Below, piece by piece: positions 7,700 to 16,472 of a stretch of DNA of 64,000 nucleotides. Under the pieces are notes generated by a model. That model worked only from the letters and a program-made list of their open reading frames with translations, made no database searches and was not told where the DNA came from. The position numbers and the translations under genes were made by a program. Each line of letters starts with the position of its first letter. Position 1 is the stretch's first letter. Source of the DNA: Fimbriimonas planktonicus (lineage in GTDB: Bacteria > Armatimonadota > Fimbriimonadia > Fimbriimonadales > Fimbriimonadaceae); assembly GCA_965234685.1 (NCBI GenBank), contig OZ248539.1, forward strand, positions 1,984,001 through 2,048,000, in the 5' to 3' direction.

Positions 7700-9613
7700 C
7701 TAGTTGCTATATCTCAGATTTTGCCCTAAAATCCAGCCTGTCACATCATCCACTGACAGGCCTGACTCGTTGCGGATGACGTTCTGCGGACCGTGCTCCA
7801 CAAAGTCATCTGGCAGATGGAACGCCTTGAAGTTGACCTTCGGCAGATCATCTGCCGAAAGCACTTCTCGGATCATTTCTCCAACTCCGCCTGAGCCGAC
7901 GTTCTCTTCAATTGAGACTGCCACGGGAATCCTTTCTGCCAGCGACCGTACCAATTCCACATCTAGCGGCTTCGCAAACCGGAGATTCACGACCAGGGCC
8001 TGCACGCCGCGAGCCTTCAGCTCCGCCTTTGCCGACCAAGCCGTACTCACCATGCTTCCCAGCGCGTAGATGACCAGATCGAAGGTGTCCTCGTGGCCTT
8101 CACCTTCGCCCAGTAACACTTCCGCCTTTCCGTGCTGAACTGGCGTCCGTGCCTCCGGCAACCGGTCGTCGCTCGTGCCGCGTGGATACCGGATGGCGGT
8201 TGGACCGTCGTTGTACTGCATCATCCAACGCGTCATCTCACCAAGCTCGGTCGTGTCGCGCGGAGCCAACACCGTCATGTGCGGCATCAGGTTCAAGTAC
8301 GAGACATCAAATGCCCCGTGGTGCGTCGGACCGTCGTCCCCGACCAGACCGGCACGATCCAAGAAGAACCGAACCGGGAGGTGCTGCAAGCAGACGTCGT
8401 GCAGAATCTGGTCAAAGCCGCGCTGTAAGAACGTGGAGTAGATCGCGCACATCGGCTTCAATCCACCCGCAGCCATTCCGGCCGCAAACGTGACCGCGTG
8501 TGGCTCGGCAATCCCTACGTCGAAGTACCGCTTCGGAAACTTCGCCGCAAACTCGCTGAGGCCGGTTCCGTCCGGCATCGCCGCCGTAATGGCCACCACC
8601 GTCGGATCAGCTTCTGCAGCCTGAACCGCCGCATTCCCGAACGCCTGCGTAAACGAAATCGGACCGGCCGACTTCACCATCTCGCCGACTTCGAGATCGA
8701 AGGGCACCACGCCATGCCACTTGCGAGAGTCGCCTTCCGCAACATCATAGCCCTTACCCTTGACCGTAATGGCGTGTACGAATACCGGAAAATCGAGCTC
8801 GCGAATGTTTCGGAATACGTCCACGAGGGTGAGAACATCGTGCCCGTCAACCGGCCCGATGTATTCCCAGCCGATCTCCTCAAAAATCGTTCCCGTCTCG
8901 TGCGGCGCCAAGTAGTGCGTGATGCCGTGCCGCAGACCGGCCGCGACCTTGTGGATCGGGCTCGGCATCTGCTCAACTGCCGACTTCGCCTTTCGAGCCA
9001 AGGATTGCAGCATCGGCCGACTGCGTAGCCGACTCAAATAGTTCGTCAGGGCTCCAACGTTAGGTGCAATCGACATCCGGTTGTCGTTCAGCACAACGGC
9101 CAAATCGGCGCCAAGTTCGCCCGCGTGGTTCAGCGCTTCCCAGCTCATTCCCGTCGCGATGCTAGCATCGCCAACGACCGCGACAATCTTCTCTTTCGTA
9201 CCCAACGCGTCTCGCGCCGCGGCGAATCCTAACGCCGCAGAGACCGCGGTTCCAGCGTGACCCGCGCCGAAGAAATCGAGTTCGTGCTCATCTCGCTTGA
9301 GAAATCCGCTCATCCCGCCGTGCTTTCGCAAGGTCGGAAATCGGTCAAGCCGCCCCGTGAGAATCTTGTGGGCGTAGGCCTGGTGCCCGGTGTCCCAGAT
9401 CACCTTGTCTGGAGGCATGTCGTAGGCGGCGTACATGGCCACCGTGAGCTCGACCGTGCCGAGGTTGGAGCTAAAGTGTCCGCCGGTCTTCGACACATTG
9501 TCGAGGATGGCTTGGCGAACCTCTTTCGCGACTTCGACCAGTTCCTTGTCGGTGAACTTCTTAAGGTCGGAGGGACAAACGATTTGATGCAAATACTGAG
9601 TCGCGGAATCCAT
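7700..9613 (-). CDS. dxs: 1-deoxy-D-xylulose-5-phosphate synthase
   Basis: 637 aa, full length. Condenses pyruvate and glyceraldehyde 3-phosphate with thiamine diphosphate, the first step of the methylerythritol phosphate route to isoprenoids (also feeding thiamine and pyridoxal synthesis). Visible are GHFSSNLGTVELTVAMY, WDTGHQAYAHKILTGR, the thiamine diphosphate motif region GDASIATGMSWEALN ending in NDNRMSI, and the transketolase pyrimidine domain FDVGIAEPHAVTFAAGMA. The ThDP motif reads GDAS rather than GDGA, a variant I believe occurs in other phyla. The start MDSATQYLHQ has an AAGGG site; a 41-codon upstream extension would be non-homologous. It is the only isoprenoid gene here. Confidence 0.96.
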   Translation of the reverse strand: MDSATQYLHQIVCPSDLKKFTDKELVEVAKEVRQAILDNVSKTGGHFSSNLGTVELTVAMYAAYDMPPDKVIWDTGHQAYAHKILTGRLDRFPTLRKHGGMSGFLKRDEHELDFFGAGHAGTAVSAALGFAAARDALGTKEKIVAVVGDASIATGMSWEALNHAGELGADLAVVLNDNRMSIAPNVGALTNYLSRLRSRPMLQSLARKAKSAVEQMPSPIHKVAAGLRHGITHYLAPHETGTIFEEIGWEYIGPVDGHDVLTLVDVFRNIRELDFPVFVHAITVKGKGYDVAEGDSRKWHGVVPFDLEVGEMVKSAGPISFTQAFGNAAVQAAEADPTVVAITAAMPDGTGLSEFAAKFPKRYFDVGIAEPHAVTFAAGMAAGGLKPMCAIYSTFLQRGFDQILHDVCLQHLPVRFFLDRAGLVGDDGPTHHGAFDVSYLNLMPHMTVLAPRDTTELGEMTRWMMQYNDGPTAIRYPRGTSDDRLPEARTPVQHGKAEVLLGEGEGHEDTFDLVIYALGSMVSTAWSAKAELKARGVQALVVNLRFAKPLDVELVRSLAERIPVAVSIEENVGSGGVGEMIREVLSADDLPKVNFKAFHLPDDFVEHGPQNVIRNESGLSVDDVTGWILGQNLRYSN

Positions 9614-9654
9614 AGAGGCCCTTGCTTCTATTACGGACCAACGCCGATCAAGGT

Positions 9655-10524
9655 TTACGGGTTCCAAGACATTAGGGCTTCCGACGACAACATCGTCCGA
9701 TCCGGCAACATTTCGTAAACCGGAACACCCTGCCAAAGCTGCATATCAAACCCGCCCTCGCTCAGTTGAAACGGGCCATATGCCAACCCAAGTTTCGCCG
9801 GACCGGTCACCAAAACCGTCTGGCACAGTGCCATCAAGTAGGTCACCGACGCGATCTGATCGGTTTCCAACAACCCCGTTATCTCAAACTCTGGCTGGGC
9901 AAACTTCTGCATACCCAACGTATAGGCATGCAAGCCGGAGGACAACAAGCGAAACTGGACGGAGACGTGCTCACGCGCATCCACCCTCTCGTCCGCTCGC
10001 GGGAACAGTCGCACTTGTGGCGGCAACAGGTATCGGCGGCTAATTGGATCTGCAACAACCCCGTCCGCTCGGGAACCGAAAGTCGAAACCACGTCCAAAA
10101 GAAAATCAAGTGACGGATACACCGCCGGATCGTGAGATTCAAACGTGAACTGGGCAAGGTGCCATGCCGAGCGCACACGTTCCGAAATATCCACGCCGTA
10201 ATCGAGCGCAACAAGACTCCGAGAAAACGCCTCGGTATCGAACCCCGCATCCTGCGGCGGCATCAGGAGCATCTTCAAAACCGTCTTCTGGTCTTTGCTT
10301 GCTAGAACGTAGGCGCCATGCTTCAGCGGCAACGCCAAGTCGTCCTTACTCGCCCCCGAAGCCAGCGGCGCACCAAACCCAACAACCGCGCCAATGTCCC
10401 CCTTGGGGTTTAGAATCTGAAGCATGGACGGCAAAGTCGCGCTCGAAGCAAGTACCGAGAGGTAGTAGTCCTTCGCGATGCCAAAGCCAGGGGTGACCGG
10501 TTTCTTAAATCGCCAGGCCCTCAC
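9655..10524 (-). CDS. Unrecognised protein, last gene of the TPR-HTTM operon
   Basis: 289 aa. I do not recognise the family. It is a soluble-looking protein with no signal peptide from the chosen start, a stretch TFESHDPAVYPSLDFLL (about residues 115-131), GVVADPISRRYLLP and a C-terminal QLWQGVPVYEM. The start is decided by context: a GTG overlaps the stop of the HTTM gene as GTGA and has GGGGAGG 6 bases upstream. An ATG 19 codons earlier would run 58 bases deeper into the HTTM gene and has no such site. Translational coupling implies a function linked to the HTTM protein. The TFESHDP and GVVADP blocks look like conserved motifs and would be the place to start a profile search. Confidence 0.75.
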   Translation of the reverse strand: MRAWRFKKPVTPGFGIAKDYYLSVLASSATLPSMLQILNPKGDIGAVVGFGAPLASGASKDDLALPLKHGAYVLASKDQKTVLKMLLMPPQDAGFDTEAFSRSLVALDYGVDISERVRSAWHLAQFTFESHDPAVYPSLDFLLDVVSTFGSRADGVVADPISRRYLLPPQVRLFPRADERVDAREHVSVQFRLLSSGLHAYTLGMQKFAQPEFEITGLLETDQIASVTYLMALCQTVLVTGPAKLGLAYGPFQLSEGGFDMQLWQGVPVYEMLPDRTMLSSEALMSWNP

Positions 10525-11660
10525 CGGCTGCCTCCCCGATTCACTCGTCTCCAAACCCCAGGCAACCAGGCAAAACACCAAGCACCAACGCTTCTAAGCG
10601 CACTCGCTCGAAGCATTCCCTTCGTCGGTTCCTCGTCCGATTCGACATATTCGACGAGATGAAACGGATCCATCGCTCCAAGCGCATCAACCGTGGTTTG
10701 TGGAGCCGCTTTACCGATTGGAACCTTCACGCGCCATTTCGCTAACTTCTCACCGACCTGCTTTGACCATTCATCAATTTCCGATCCCTCAAAGAAGCTC
10801 AGGTAGCTCAAGATCATGAGAAAAGCGAATATCGGAATGTTCATGCTGTATTCGATAAAGAGGTGCATGAGAACCGCCGCCGCTAGGATGTACTTCCGGA
10901 AAGGCTTGTGATAGACCAAAGTCACCATCGCAAACTCAACGAACAGCGTGCCGTAAGTCGTGAGCTTGACCATTGGAACCTCAAGCACGAAAGGTGGAAG
11001 CGGAAACCGTTCGAACTCTTGCAGCCGGTTTGGATACCAAGTTGCCAATCCGTCTCGCCATAGGTTGCCACCGGTTTTCAACCATACGGTGGTGAAGTAA
11101 ACCAGTGACACGTTGTAGCTAATCAACCGCTGACTCCAGAGTGGAGCTGCCGCCGGTTCCCTGGAAATGCGACCGGCCCAAATCGCCCGTAACCGATCAA
11201 GCGAACAAGCTTGACCACATGGAGACATGGCCAAATAAAGCACTAAACATCGAAGAATCGTGTCGCCACCATGCAAAATCACCGGCGATCGGTGGTGCAT
11301 CGAAACCACGAGCACGGCAAAAGCAATGCTCACCGGTTTCGTCCAAAGACCAACCGTCAACAACACCGCCAGCACGAAGGTCGAGCCGAACAAGATCAGA
11401 CTCCAGGCATCGGAATTGGACAGCCCGTACAGATTTGGCCGCGAGAACACGAGATCCCCTGCCTGATCGGCATGCCCCAAAAAGGCGTCCGCAAACCATG
11501 CCGGATGAAAGCCGGATTCCGTAAACCAGTCTCGCCACTGACCAAACATCATGCCGAGGTTCACAACGCAAACGAGGCCCAGCGCAATTCGGATCAAGCC
11601 CAGTGCCGTAGGCGAACCGTGACTAAAAAACCACCGGTCAATAGACTTCAGCAAGTTCAT
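10521..11660 (-). CDS. HTTM-domain integral membrane protein
   Basis: 379 aa. Several membrane helices and the family blocks of the HTTM (horizontally transferred transmembrane) domain are visible: ALGLIRIALGLVCVVNL, RPNLYGLS, MHHRSPVILHGGDTILR, then SYNVSLVYFTTVWLKTG with GLATWYPNRLQEF and FIEYSMNIPIFAFLM. HTTM is the bacterial relative of vitamin K-dependent gamma-carboxylase. The characterised carboxylase function should not be assumed, because most bacterial members have unknown substrates. The ATG overlaps the stop of the upstream partner gene (TAATG), and the downstream gene starts within its stop codon, so the three form a coupled operon. Confidence 0.88.
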   Translation of the reverse strand: MNLLKSIDRWFFSHGSPTALGLIRIALGLVCVVNLGMMFGQWRDWFTESGFHPAWFADAFLGHADQAGDLVFSRPNLYGLSNSDAWSLILFGSTFVLAVLLTVGLWTKPVSIAFAVLVVSMHHRSPVILHGGDTILRCLVLYLAMSPCGQACSLDRLRAIWAGRISREPAAAPLWSQRLISYNVSLVYFTTVWLKTGGNLWRDGLATWYPNRLQEFERFPLPPFVLEVPMVKLTTYGTLFVEFAMVTLVYHKPFRKYILAAAVLMHLFIEYSMNIPIFAFLMILSYLSFFEGSEIDEWSKQVGEKLAKWRVKVPIGKAAPQTTVDALGAMDPFHLVEYVESDEEPTKGMLRASALRSVGAWCFAWLPGVWRRVNRGGSR

Positions 11661-12352
11661 TACTTCGGCAGCTCCAAGTCTTCCCGTCGAACGTTGTACT
11701 GAAAGTACTCGTAGCTCGAATACTCCTTGACCTGCGGCTTGCCCGGCGCCGCAACATCTCGCCAGTTTCGACGCAGTCGAACCAACTTGGGCGGGTTGCC
11801 GGGGTACTTATCCATCACTCGCGCAATTCGCTGAGCAAACACCGACCAGATGAACGGATTCTGTTCAAGGTGAGCGCGCTCGTAGAACTTTCGATAGCGT
11901 TCTGCCGGGTACTTCTCGACAATCGGCAACAAGTACATGCGCGGGTACTGATAGTGCTCTTTCTTCCCGTTCGCGTACTCCACCGTGGCATCGCCAAAGT
12001 AGTCACGCTGAGATGGGTTGGGCGCAAACATGTCCCAGTACTGCCAAAAACCCGTAGTAAATAAGTAGGCGCGAACCGGCAACAGAGGCTTTATCCGCCG
12101 CTGGTTCTCAACAAGCAGGATGTCCGTACCGGTTGGTCGAGCCGTTGCCCCAAGGGAATCAAGCCGATTCGGAAGTGCCCAAGCCGTTATACAAAGCAGG
12201 TGGAACAAGACAAAAATCTTGATCCACCCAGCAGTTTTAGGGGCCTCAGCGACCGCGCTAGTCTTAGCGCTCGATTTCGGCAAGGATGGGTTCGAGCTCT
12301 TCATTCGGTCCGATGGCGTCACGGATTGATTTCGCGAGGGCTCGTGCTTCAT
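11660..12352 (-). CDS. Single-pass membrane protein, partner of HTTM protein
   Basis: 230 aa. A hydrophilic Ser/Lys-rich N-terminus (about 40 residues) is followed by one membrane segment (IKIFVLFHLLCITAWALP) and an extracytoplasmic domain with FWQYWDMFAPNPSQRDYFGD. That WDMFAPNP pattern is what I associate with small proteins encoded beside HTTM genes in myxobacteria and other phyla. The start used has AGGA 7 bases upstream but overlaps the TPR gene by 89 bases; a second ATG 16 codons later would shorten the overlap. Its stop overlaps the HTTM start. It likely forms a membrane complex with the HTTM protein; its activity is unknown. Confidence 0.78.
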   Translation of the reverse strand: MKHEPSRNQSVTPSDRMKSSNPSLPKSSAKTSAVAEAPKTAGWIKIFVLFHLLCITAWALPNRLDSLGATARPTGTDILLVENQRRIKPLLPVRAYLFTTGFWQYWDMFAPNPSQRDYFGDATVEYANGKKEHYQYPRMYLLPIVEKYPAERYRKFYERAHLEQNPFIWSVFAQRIARVMDKYPGNPPKLVRLRRNWRDVAAPGKPQVKEYSSYEYFQYNVRREDLELPK

Positions 12353-14096
12353 CGTTGTGTCCTGCCGCTGCGGCCGCCAAACCAAAGTTCAGGTGAATCG
12401 GCAGCGACGACGGATTGGCCGCGGCCACCTGTCGCATGATGTTATACGCTTCCTCGCTACGCTCCTGACCGTTTAGGGCCTGAACGAGTTCGCCATAAGC
12501 TGGCTCACAGCCTGGATACAGTTCAATGAGTCGAACCGCAGAATCTTCTGCATCCGAAAACTGCCCGACGCGGTTGTAAGCCGTGCTGAGCAGAGCCCAG
12601 AGCTTCCAGTAATCGGCCAACCAGTTTCGAAGCGGCTTCAGGTCGCGAATCGCGCCTTGATAATCCTCCTGCTCAAGCTTGGCTCGTGCGGCTTCAACGT
12701 TCTCTGCTCGCTTCGGCTGTTCGAGTTCGATCAACTTCGCGAGAACTTCAGCTCGAGTATTCGGGTCTGGATTGCTTGAAAGGATGTCCTTCAGAACACG
12801 AGGAACTTCGAAAGCTCGGTCTGCCTTTTCAAGGGTTTGCGCGTATTCAACCAAAGTCGAAACGTCGTTCGGAGCGACGTCAAGCACGTCCTCGTAAAAG
12901 TCCATCGCTCGGTCGAGATCGTCGTTACCGGCAAGGTACGGAGCGTAATACCGCTTGATCACGGTGTTGTCTTCAACAACTTCGAGGCCGGTTTCGAACG
13001 CTCGTTCGCCGTCTTCCTTCTTGCCTGCATTGATCAAGCTGACCGCGTACTTCGCGTGAGCCTGACCGTTCTGGGCGTCGCCATCGATGATGCCTTTCCA
13101 GATCGCCGGAATCTCGTGATCTCGTCCCGACTGCTGAAGAACCGCTGCAAGGTAGTCCGCGGATGGCTTGTCTGGACCTTCCAGCTCAAGTGCCTTCGCA
13201 AAGTTCCGCTCGGCGTTCACCGGCATATTCATTTGCATCTGGGTAACACCCAGTCGGTTGTACAGACCAGGATCGGTATCGTTTCGCTGGATTGCCTTCT
13301 CAAACGAGTTGGCGGCCTGATCCATCATGCCAACCTGCTGATATAGATCGCCGAGTCCGAAGTAGCCGAGGAAGTCGGTCGGATTGAGTTCGACCGCTTT
13401 CTTAAGCGCTTCTTCCAGCATCTCGAAGTTGCCGATCCGGAAGTTCGCACAAGCGCGGGCAAACTGAACCAGAAGCTGGTAAACGCCGAGGAACTCTCGA
13501 TCTTTGTCGAACGCCTCAACCAAGGCATCGAGCGGAAGCTGTGGGTTGAACTCCTGCACCACCGCGCCTTCCGATTGCGAAACGTAGTTGAGAGCATCGA
13601 AGCCCTCAAGGAAAGCAAGGAAAACGTCTGGATTTTCGGTTCCAAACTGCAACGACTCGGCGGAAAATCCTTCCGGCATCGTTGCTTCCGAGTACTCGGC
13701 CTGCTTGGAAAGAATCCAGCGCAATCGCTCGAACAACTCAGCTTTAGGGAAGGAAACTTCTTCCTGGAAAACCGGCTCGAGCGTTCCTTTGGCGTGGTAT
13801 CGAAGCACCAGGGAGAACGTTTCGTCGGTCAGAGAGAGCGTTCCGTCTTGAACGAAATCGACCTGTGCCTGCTCAAACAGCTCTTTCAACTGCTCGTACG
13901 GCAAAAGGACGTCGCCGAGGTTGGCGTAGGCGGTTCTCTGAACACCGTCTTGTTCGATCTGCGTGAGTAGGTTTACCGAGTTGATTTCGGCCTCAGCAAC
14001 ATTTCGAAGTTGCTCTGCCGTGAATTGGGCAAACTGGCGACCGTACGCAGGCTTAGTCCCTTCGGCGGTATTGAAGGGCAGAACGGCGATTTTCAT
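12264..14096 (-). CDS. Tetratricopeptide-repeat protein heading the HTTM operon
   Basis: 610 aa, no signal peptide. The N-terminus (MKIAVLPFNT, then QFAQFTAEQLRN) resembles the nucleotide-independent TolB/FlgO-like domain found in front of TPR arrays. From about residue 215 onward there are repeated TPR helices (for example ALKKAVELNPTDFLGYFGLG, SFEKAIQRNDTDPGLYNRLG and NFAKALELEGPDKPSADYLA) continuing to the end (AANPSSLPIHLNFGLAAAAAG). It is probably a scaffold. A TACAAT box 8 bases before the ATG, with no ribosome-binding site, suggests a leaderless start of the whole operon. Its 3' end overlaps the membrane partner gene. Confidence 0.85.
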   Translation of the reverse strand: MKIAVLPFNTAEGTKPAYGRQFAQFTAEQLRNVAEAEINSVNLLTQIEQDGVQRTAYANLGDVLLPYEQLKELFEQAQVDFVQDGTLSLTDETFSLVLRYHAKGTLEPVFQEEVSFPKAELFERLRWILSKQAEYSEATMPEGFSAESLQFGTENPDVFLAFLEGFDALNYVSQSEGAVVQEFNPQLPLDALVEAFDKDREFLGVYQLLVQFARACANFRIGNFEMLEEALKKAVELNPTDFLGYFGLGDLYQQVGMMDQAANSFEKAIQRNDTDPGLYNRLGVTQMQMNMPVNAERNFAKALELEGPDKPSADYLAAVLQQSGRDHEIPAIWKGIIDGDAQNGQAHAKYAVSLINAGKKEDGERAFETGLEVVEDNTVIKRYYAPYLAGNDDLDRAMDFYEDVLDVAPNDVSTLVEYAQTLEKADRAFEVPRVLKDILSSNPDPNTRAEVLAKLIELEQPKRAENVEAARAKLEQEDYQGAIRDLKPLRNWLADYWKLWALLSTAYNRVGQFSDAEDSAVRLIELYPGCEPAYGELVQALNGQERSEEAYNIMRQVAAANPSSLPIHLNFGLAAAAAGHNDEARALAKSIRDAIGPNEELEPILAEIER

Positions 14097-14104
14097 TGAT
14101 CACG

Positions 14105-14110
14105 ATTGTA
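14105..14110 (-). promoter_or_regulatory. Putative -10 box (TACAAT) of leaderless TPR-HTTM operon
   Basis: On the minus strand TACAAT is followed by 8 bases and then the ATG of the TPR gene. No Shine-Dalgarno sequence is present. The position fits transcription starting at the A of the start codon. Confidence 0.5.
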
Positions 14111-14121
14111 CTCGCCGACCG

Positions 14122-14778
14122 CTACGACTTGCGATAAACCCAGCCATGAATCATCGGTCTTCGAAAGAACACGTGCTCTTGGCGGAAACCAGCCCCGGCA
14201 ATCACTTCTTCATAATCTGCAGCATCCCGGAGCCGTACATTCTCTGGTAGGGACTCGTAGGTCTCCTGCGCGCGCTCATGTCGGCCATCGTAGTCTGCCG
14301 GCTTGTTCAACTGAGTCGCGAGATGGTGTATCCAATCTTCCGCCTCCGCGGGCGAAGTCGGCGACGCCATCACCGCAACAATCAGGCTGCCCCCGGCTAC
14401 GGTCAGCTTTCCGAGTTCGGCGAAGTAGCCAAACAGGATCTCATCCGCAACAAAATGCCCGACCAAGATCGACGTCACGAGGTCAAAACTGCCTGTCGGC
14501 TCATCAACCCAAGTCACGTTTGAGGACCCAGCCGTTCGCACCTCGCCGAGAGCCCGCATGTCTAGCGAAGGCTCCCCCGCCTCGATCTCCGCGTGGGGAA
14601 GCATGGTTGAAAAGGAACCCACTTCTGCACCCGTTCCTGCTCCGCTGCAGAAAACCCGTCGCGGCCCAAGCTCCACCGCAAGGTGACAAACCGCCTGATG
14701 CAAAGCCTCGTAACCCGGCACTACCCGGTGAATCCTCGTTTCGTAGGCTGCGGCCTCCGCCGCGTCAAACGCCTTCAT
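14122..14778 (-). CDS. Class I SAM-dependent methyltransferase
   Basis: 218 aa. The Rossmann-type glycine-rich loop reads VFCSGAGTGAEVG (about residues 42-54). It is followed by an acidic end of strand 2 (IEAGEPS), FDLVTSILVGHFV (about 98-110, motif IV region) and a late strand pair with VFFRRPMIHGWV at the C-terminus. These fit small-molecule methyltransferases; the substrate cannot be inferred. A TAAGAT box 6 bases upstream of the ATG and the absence of a ribosome-binding site suggest leaderless expression, independent of the lipoprotein gene that ends just upstream. It stands 25 bases upstream of the TPR gene on the same strand. Confidence 0.82.
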   Translation of the reverse strand: MKAFDAAEAAAYETRIHRVVPGYEALHQAVCHLAVELGPRRVFCSGAGTGAEVGSFSTMLPHAEIEAGEPSLDMRALGEVRTAGSSNVTWVDEPTGSFDLVTSILVGHFVADEILFGYFAELGKLTVAGGSLIVAVMASPTSPAEAEDWIHHLATQLNKPADYDGRHERAQETYESLPENVRLRDAADYEEVIAGAGFRQEHVFFRRPMIHGWVYRKS

Positions 14779-14784
14779 TGCAAC

Positions 14785-14790
14785 ATCTTA
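14785..14790 (-). promoter_or_regulatory. Putative -10 box (TAAGAT) of methyltransferase gene
   Basis: TAAGAT on the minus strand ends 6 bases before the methyltransferase ATG. It overlaps the stop of the upstream lipoprotein gene. There is no Shine-Dalgarno sequence, which fits a leaderless transcript. Confidence 0.4.
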
Positions 14791-15588
14791 AGGTCGTTGG
14801 ACTTCGATGCTGAAGTCAGAGATGTCAACGTCCGGATCGTTTGCTCCAACCGTATCGTTTTGCGGCTCAACTCCAAGACGATTATCAACAACCACGTTCG
14901 AACGGAGATCAACCGTGACAAACGTATTCACTTCGCCCGGATTCAACGTGTTTCCGAGGGCGTCCCAAACCCGCGTACCGGAAGTCGTCGCAAGACGGTT
15001 CATCGTGAGAATGTTCACTTGGATTCGTCTCAGGTTTCCGGCCGCGGCGTCCGAGTCAGCGAGCTGATTGGCGAATATGTCAAACCGCAACTCTCGTCGA
15101 TCCCCATCTGCTGGCAACGTGTAGTTCACGATTCGTCCTCGGGTCGCAGACGTATCAAACCAAGAACCCAAGTTGACTTCATTCGTCGGATCGCCTGCCG
15201 TTGGCCCGGGATTGAACTTGTTGAGAATCAGCGGCTGACTCGGTCGAGTTGGGTCGTACAACACGAAATGCGTTGGCGAACCGGCCACGAACCCGTTAGG
15301 AGAGTTGTCGCCAATAACCGGAATAGGCGCTCCCGTTGGCGGCGTGGTGTCCGTGGTCAATACGCGAAGCGCAATGATATAGATGTACTGGGTCAGCGGC
15401 GAGCCATCCACTGCGTCGTTAATGTTTCCGGTCACTCGCAACCGAAAGCTAATACGCGCAAACTCTCCGATCCCGTTAGTTGGAAACCGCGCACACCCGG
15501 CGATCGGACCAAGACCGATCGTCAAGATGCCCGCAAACGCTAGAGAATTCCTTCGGAAAAGTACAAGATTCGGTGGCAAGATTCGCAT
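14788..15588 (-). CDS. Secreted lipoprotein of unknown function
   Basis: 266 aa. The N-terminus has a basic region, a hydrophobic stretch (LAFAGILTIGLGPIAGC) and the lipobox IAGC at about residues 29-32, followed by a beta-rich extracytoplasmic domain. Segments such as SFRLRVTGNINDAVDG, YIYIIALRVLTTD and FDIFANQLADSDAA suggest a beta-sandwich, but I recognise no family. The gene overlaps the 3' end of the zinc-ribbon gene by 49 bases. No ribosome-binding site is visible, so a start further downstream that shortens the overlap is possible (for instance TTG in the hydrophobic stretch). It may be cotranscribed with the zinc-ribbon gene. Confidence 0.72.
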   Translation of the reverse strand: MRILPPNLVLFRRNSLAFAGILTIGLGPIAGCARFPTNGIGEFARISFRLRVTGNINDAVDGSPLTQYIYIIALRVLTTDTTPPTGAPIPVIGDNSPNGFVAGSPTHFVLYDPTRPSQPLILNKFNPGPTAGDPTNEVNLGSWFDTSATRGRIVNYTLPADGDRRELRFDIFANQLADSDAAAGNLRRIQVNILTMNRLATTSGTRVWDALGNTLNPGEVNTFVTVDLRSNVVVDNRLGVEPQNDTVGANDPDVDISDFSIEVQRP

Positions 15589-16253
15589 ACAACTGTCTTA
15601 TCGTCTCGGGCGCTCAGAATGATTCGCTCGGATTGGACGGTTCCGCAACCACCACAGTTCTGCCCTTTTAGAGCGGCCATCGCGGTGCCGTGCTTCGCGC
15701 GGATGTTCTCGTATTTGGACATCATCGTGGCCGGAATGATTCGGGCCGCATCTGGGCGAGCCTTATTGAGTTCGGCATAGCGAGTCTCAAGTTGCGTTTT
15801 CAACGCCACCGCTTCTTTTCGGGCCGCTGCATACTGCTTCTTCCGGGTTTCGAGCTCAGCCGTGATCTTTTCCGCTTCCGTCTTAGCTGGTCCGATCTCG
15901 TCCATGATCACCAACAGCCTTTCCTCGATATCCGAGATCTGCTTCTTGGTGGAGAAAATTTCCTTTTCAAGGTTCGCGACCTCTTTGCTGGAAGTGACGG
16001 TTCCTCCGTACATCTCCTTATCCACCTTCTTCAGCTTGTCTTGAAGGGTTTTGACGCTGAGATCGAGGTCAATCTGCTCGGTGTGAAGGTTTCGGTACTT
16101 CGCTCCAACCGTCGCATCGAGGGCTTCAAGTTCCGCAATTCGAGCCTGAATATCTTTGCCCGGATTGAAGTTGGCGGCTTTTCGCCGGATGTCGAGTAGC
16201 TCCGAATCGATTTCGTGGAGCTTCCAAAGACGCATAAGTTCGGCCGAAGCCAT
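15540..16253 (-). CDS. Coiled-coil protein with C-terminal C4 zinc ribbon (COG1579-like)
   Basis: 237 aa. The first 170 residues are a charged, heptad-rich coiled coil (for example DLSVKTLQDKLKKVDKEM, LEKEIFSTKKQISDIEERL). The C-terminus is a zinc ribbon with CGGCG (about 200-204) and CESCH (about 224-228), ending RILYF. This is the layout of the widespread COG1579/CT398 family, which has been linked to secretion, flagella or nucleic-acid related roles but has no firm function. The start ATG has a TACATT box 6 bases upstream and no ribosome-binding site. It follows the 61-codon Cys-rich gene by 15 bases. Confidence 0.88.
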   Translation of the reverse strand: MASAELMRLWKLHEIDSELLDIRRKAANFNPGKDIQARIAELEALDATVGAKYRNLHTEQIDLDLSVKTLQDKLKKVDKEMYGGTVTSSKEVANLEKEIFSTKKQISDIEERLLVIMDEIGPAKTEAEKITAELETRKKQYAAARKEAVALKTQLETRYAELNKARPDAARIIPATMMSKYENIRAKHGTAMAALKGQNCGGCGTVQSERIILSARDDKTVVCESCHRILYFSEGIL

Positions 16254-16259
16254 GCCCAG

Positions 16260-16265
16260 AATGTA
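16260..16265 (-). promoter_or_regulatory. Putative -10 box (TACATT) of zinc-ribbon gene
   Basis: TACATT on the minus strand lies 6 bases before the ATG, in the 15-base gap after the small Cys-rich gene. The absence of a Shine-Dalgarno sequence supports a leaderless start. Confidence 0.4.
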
Positions 16266-16268
16266 CCG

Positions 16269-16454
16269 CTACTTTTGCTCTGGAGGTTTCCTCGAAAGGA
16301 TTAACCGCTCGCGAAAGTCATTAAACGGGCAGATGCAGCGCACCCCGAGGACATTTGCAACCTCAACGGCCGAGGACCAAGACGGAGGGTTCACCTTCTG
16401 ATCAAGGCAACGTTCTTTCTCCAAATCAAATCGGTGGCAATCTCGGCAGTACAC
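16269..16454 (-). CDS. Small cysteine-rich protein, 61 aa
   Basis: Starts with GTG. Cysteines occur as C3-x2-C6 near the start, C16, and C39-x-C41 in a VLGVRCICPFND segment. This suggests a small zinc- or iron-sulfur-binding fold, but no family is recognised. It lies 15 bases upstream of the zinc-ribbon coiled-coil gene on the same strand, so the two may be cotranscribed. It is divergent from a secreted protein gene, with only 18 bases between the two GTG starts. The reading frame has a natural protein composition, but the ribosome-binding site is poor (GAGG 14 bases away), so I keep moderate confidence that it is real. Confidence 0.5.
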   Translation of the reverse strand: MYCRDCHRFDLEKERCLDQKVNPPSWSSAVEVANVLGVRCICPFNDFRERLILSRKPPEQK

Positions 16455-16472
16455 TGTTTTCGGAGGTTCCTC

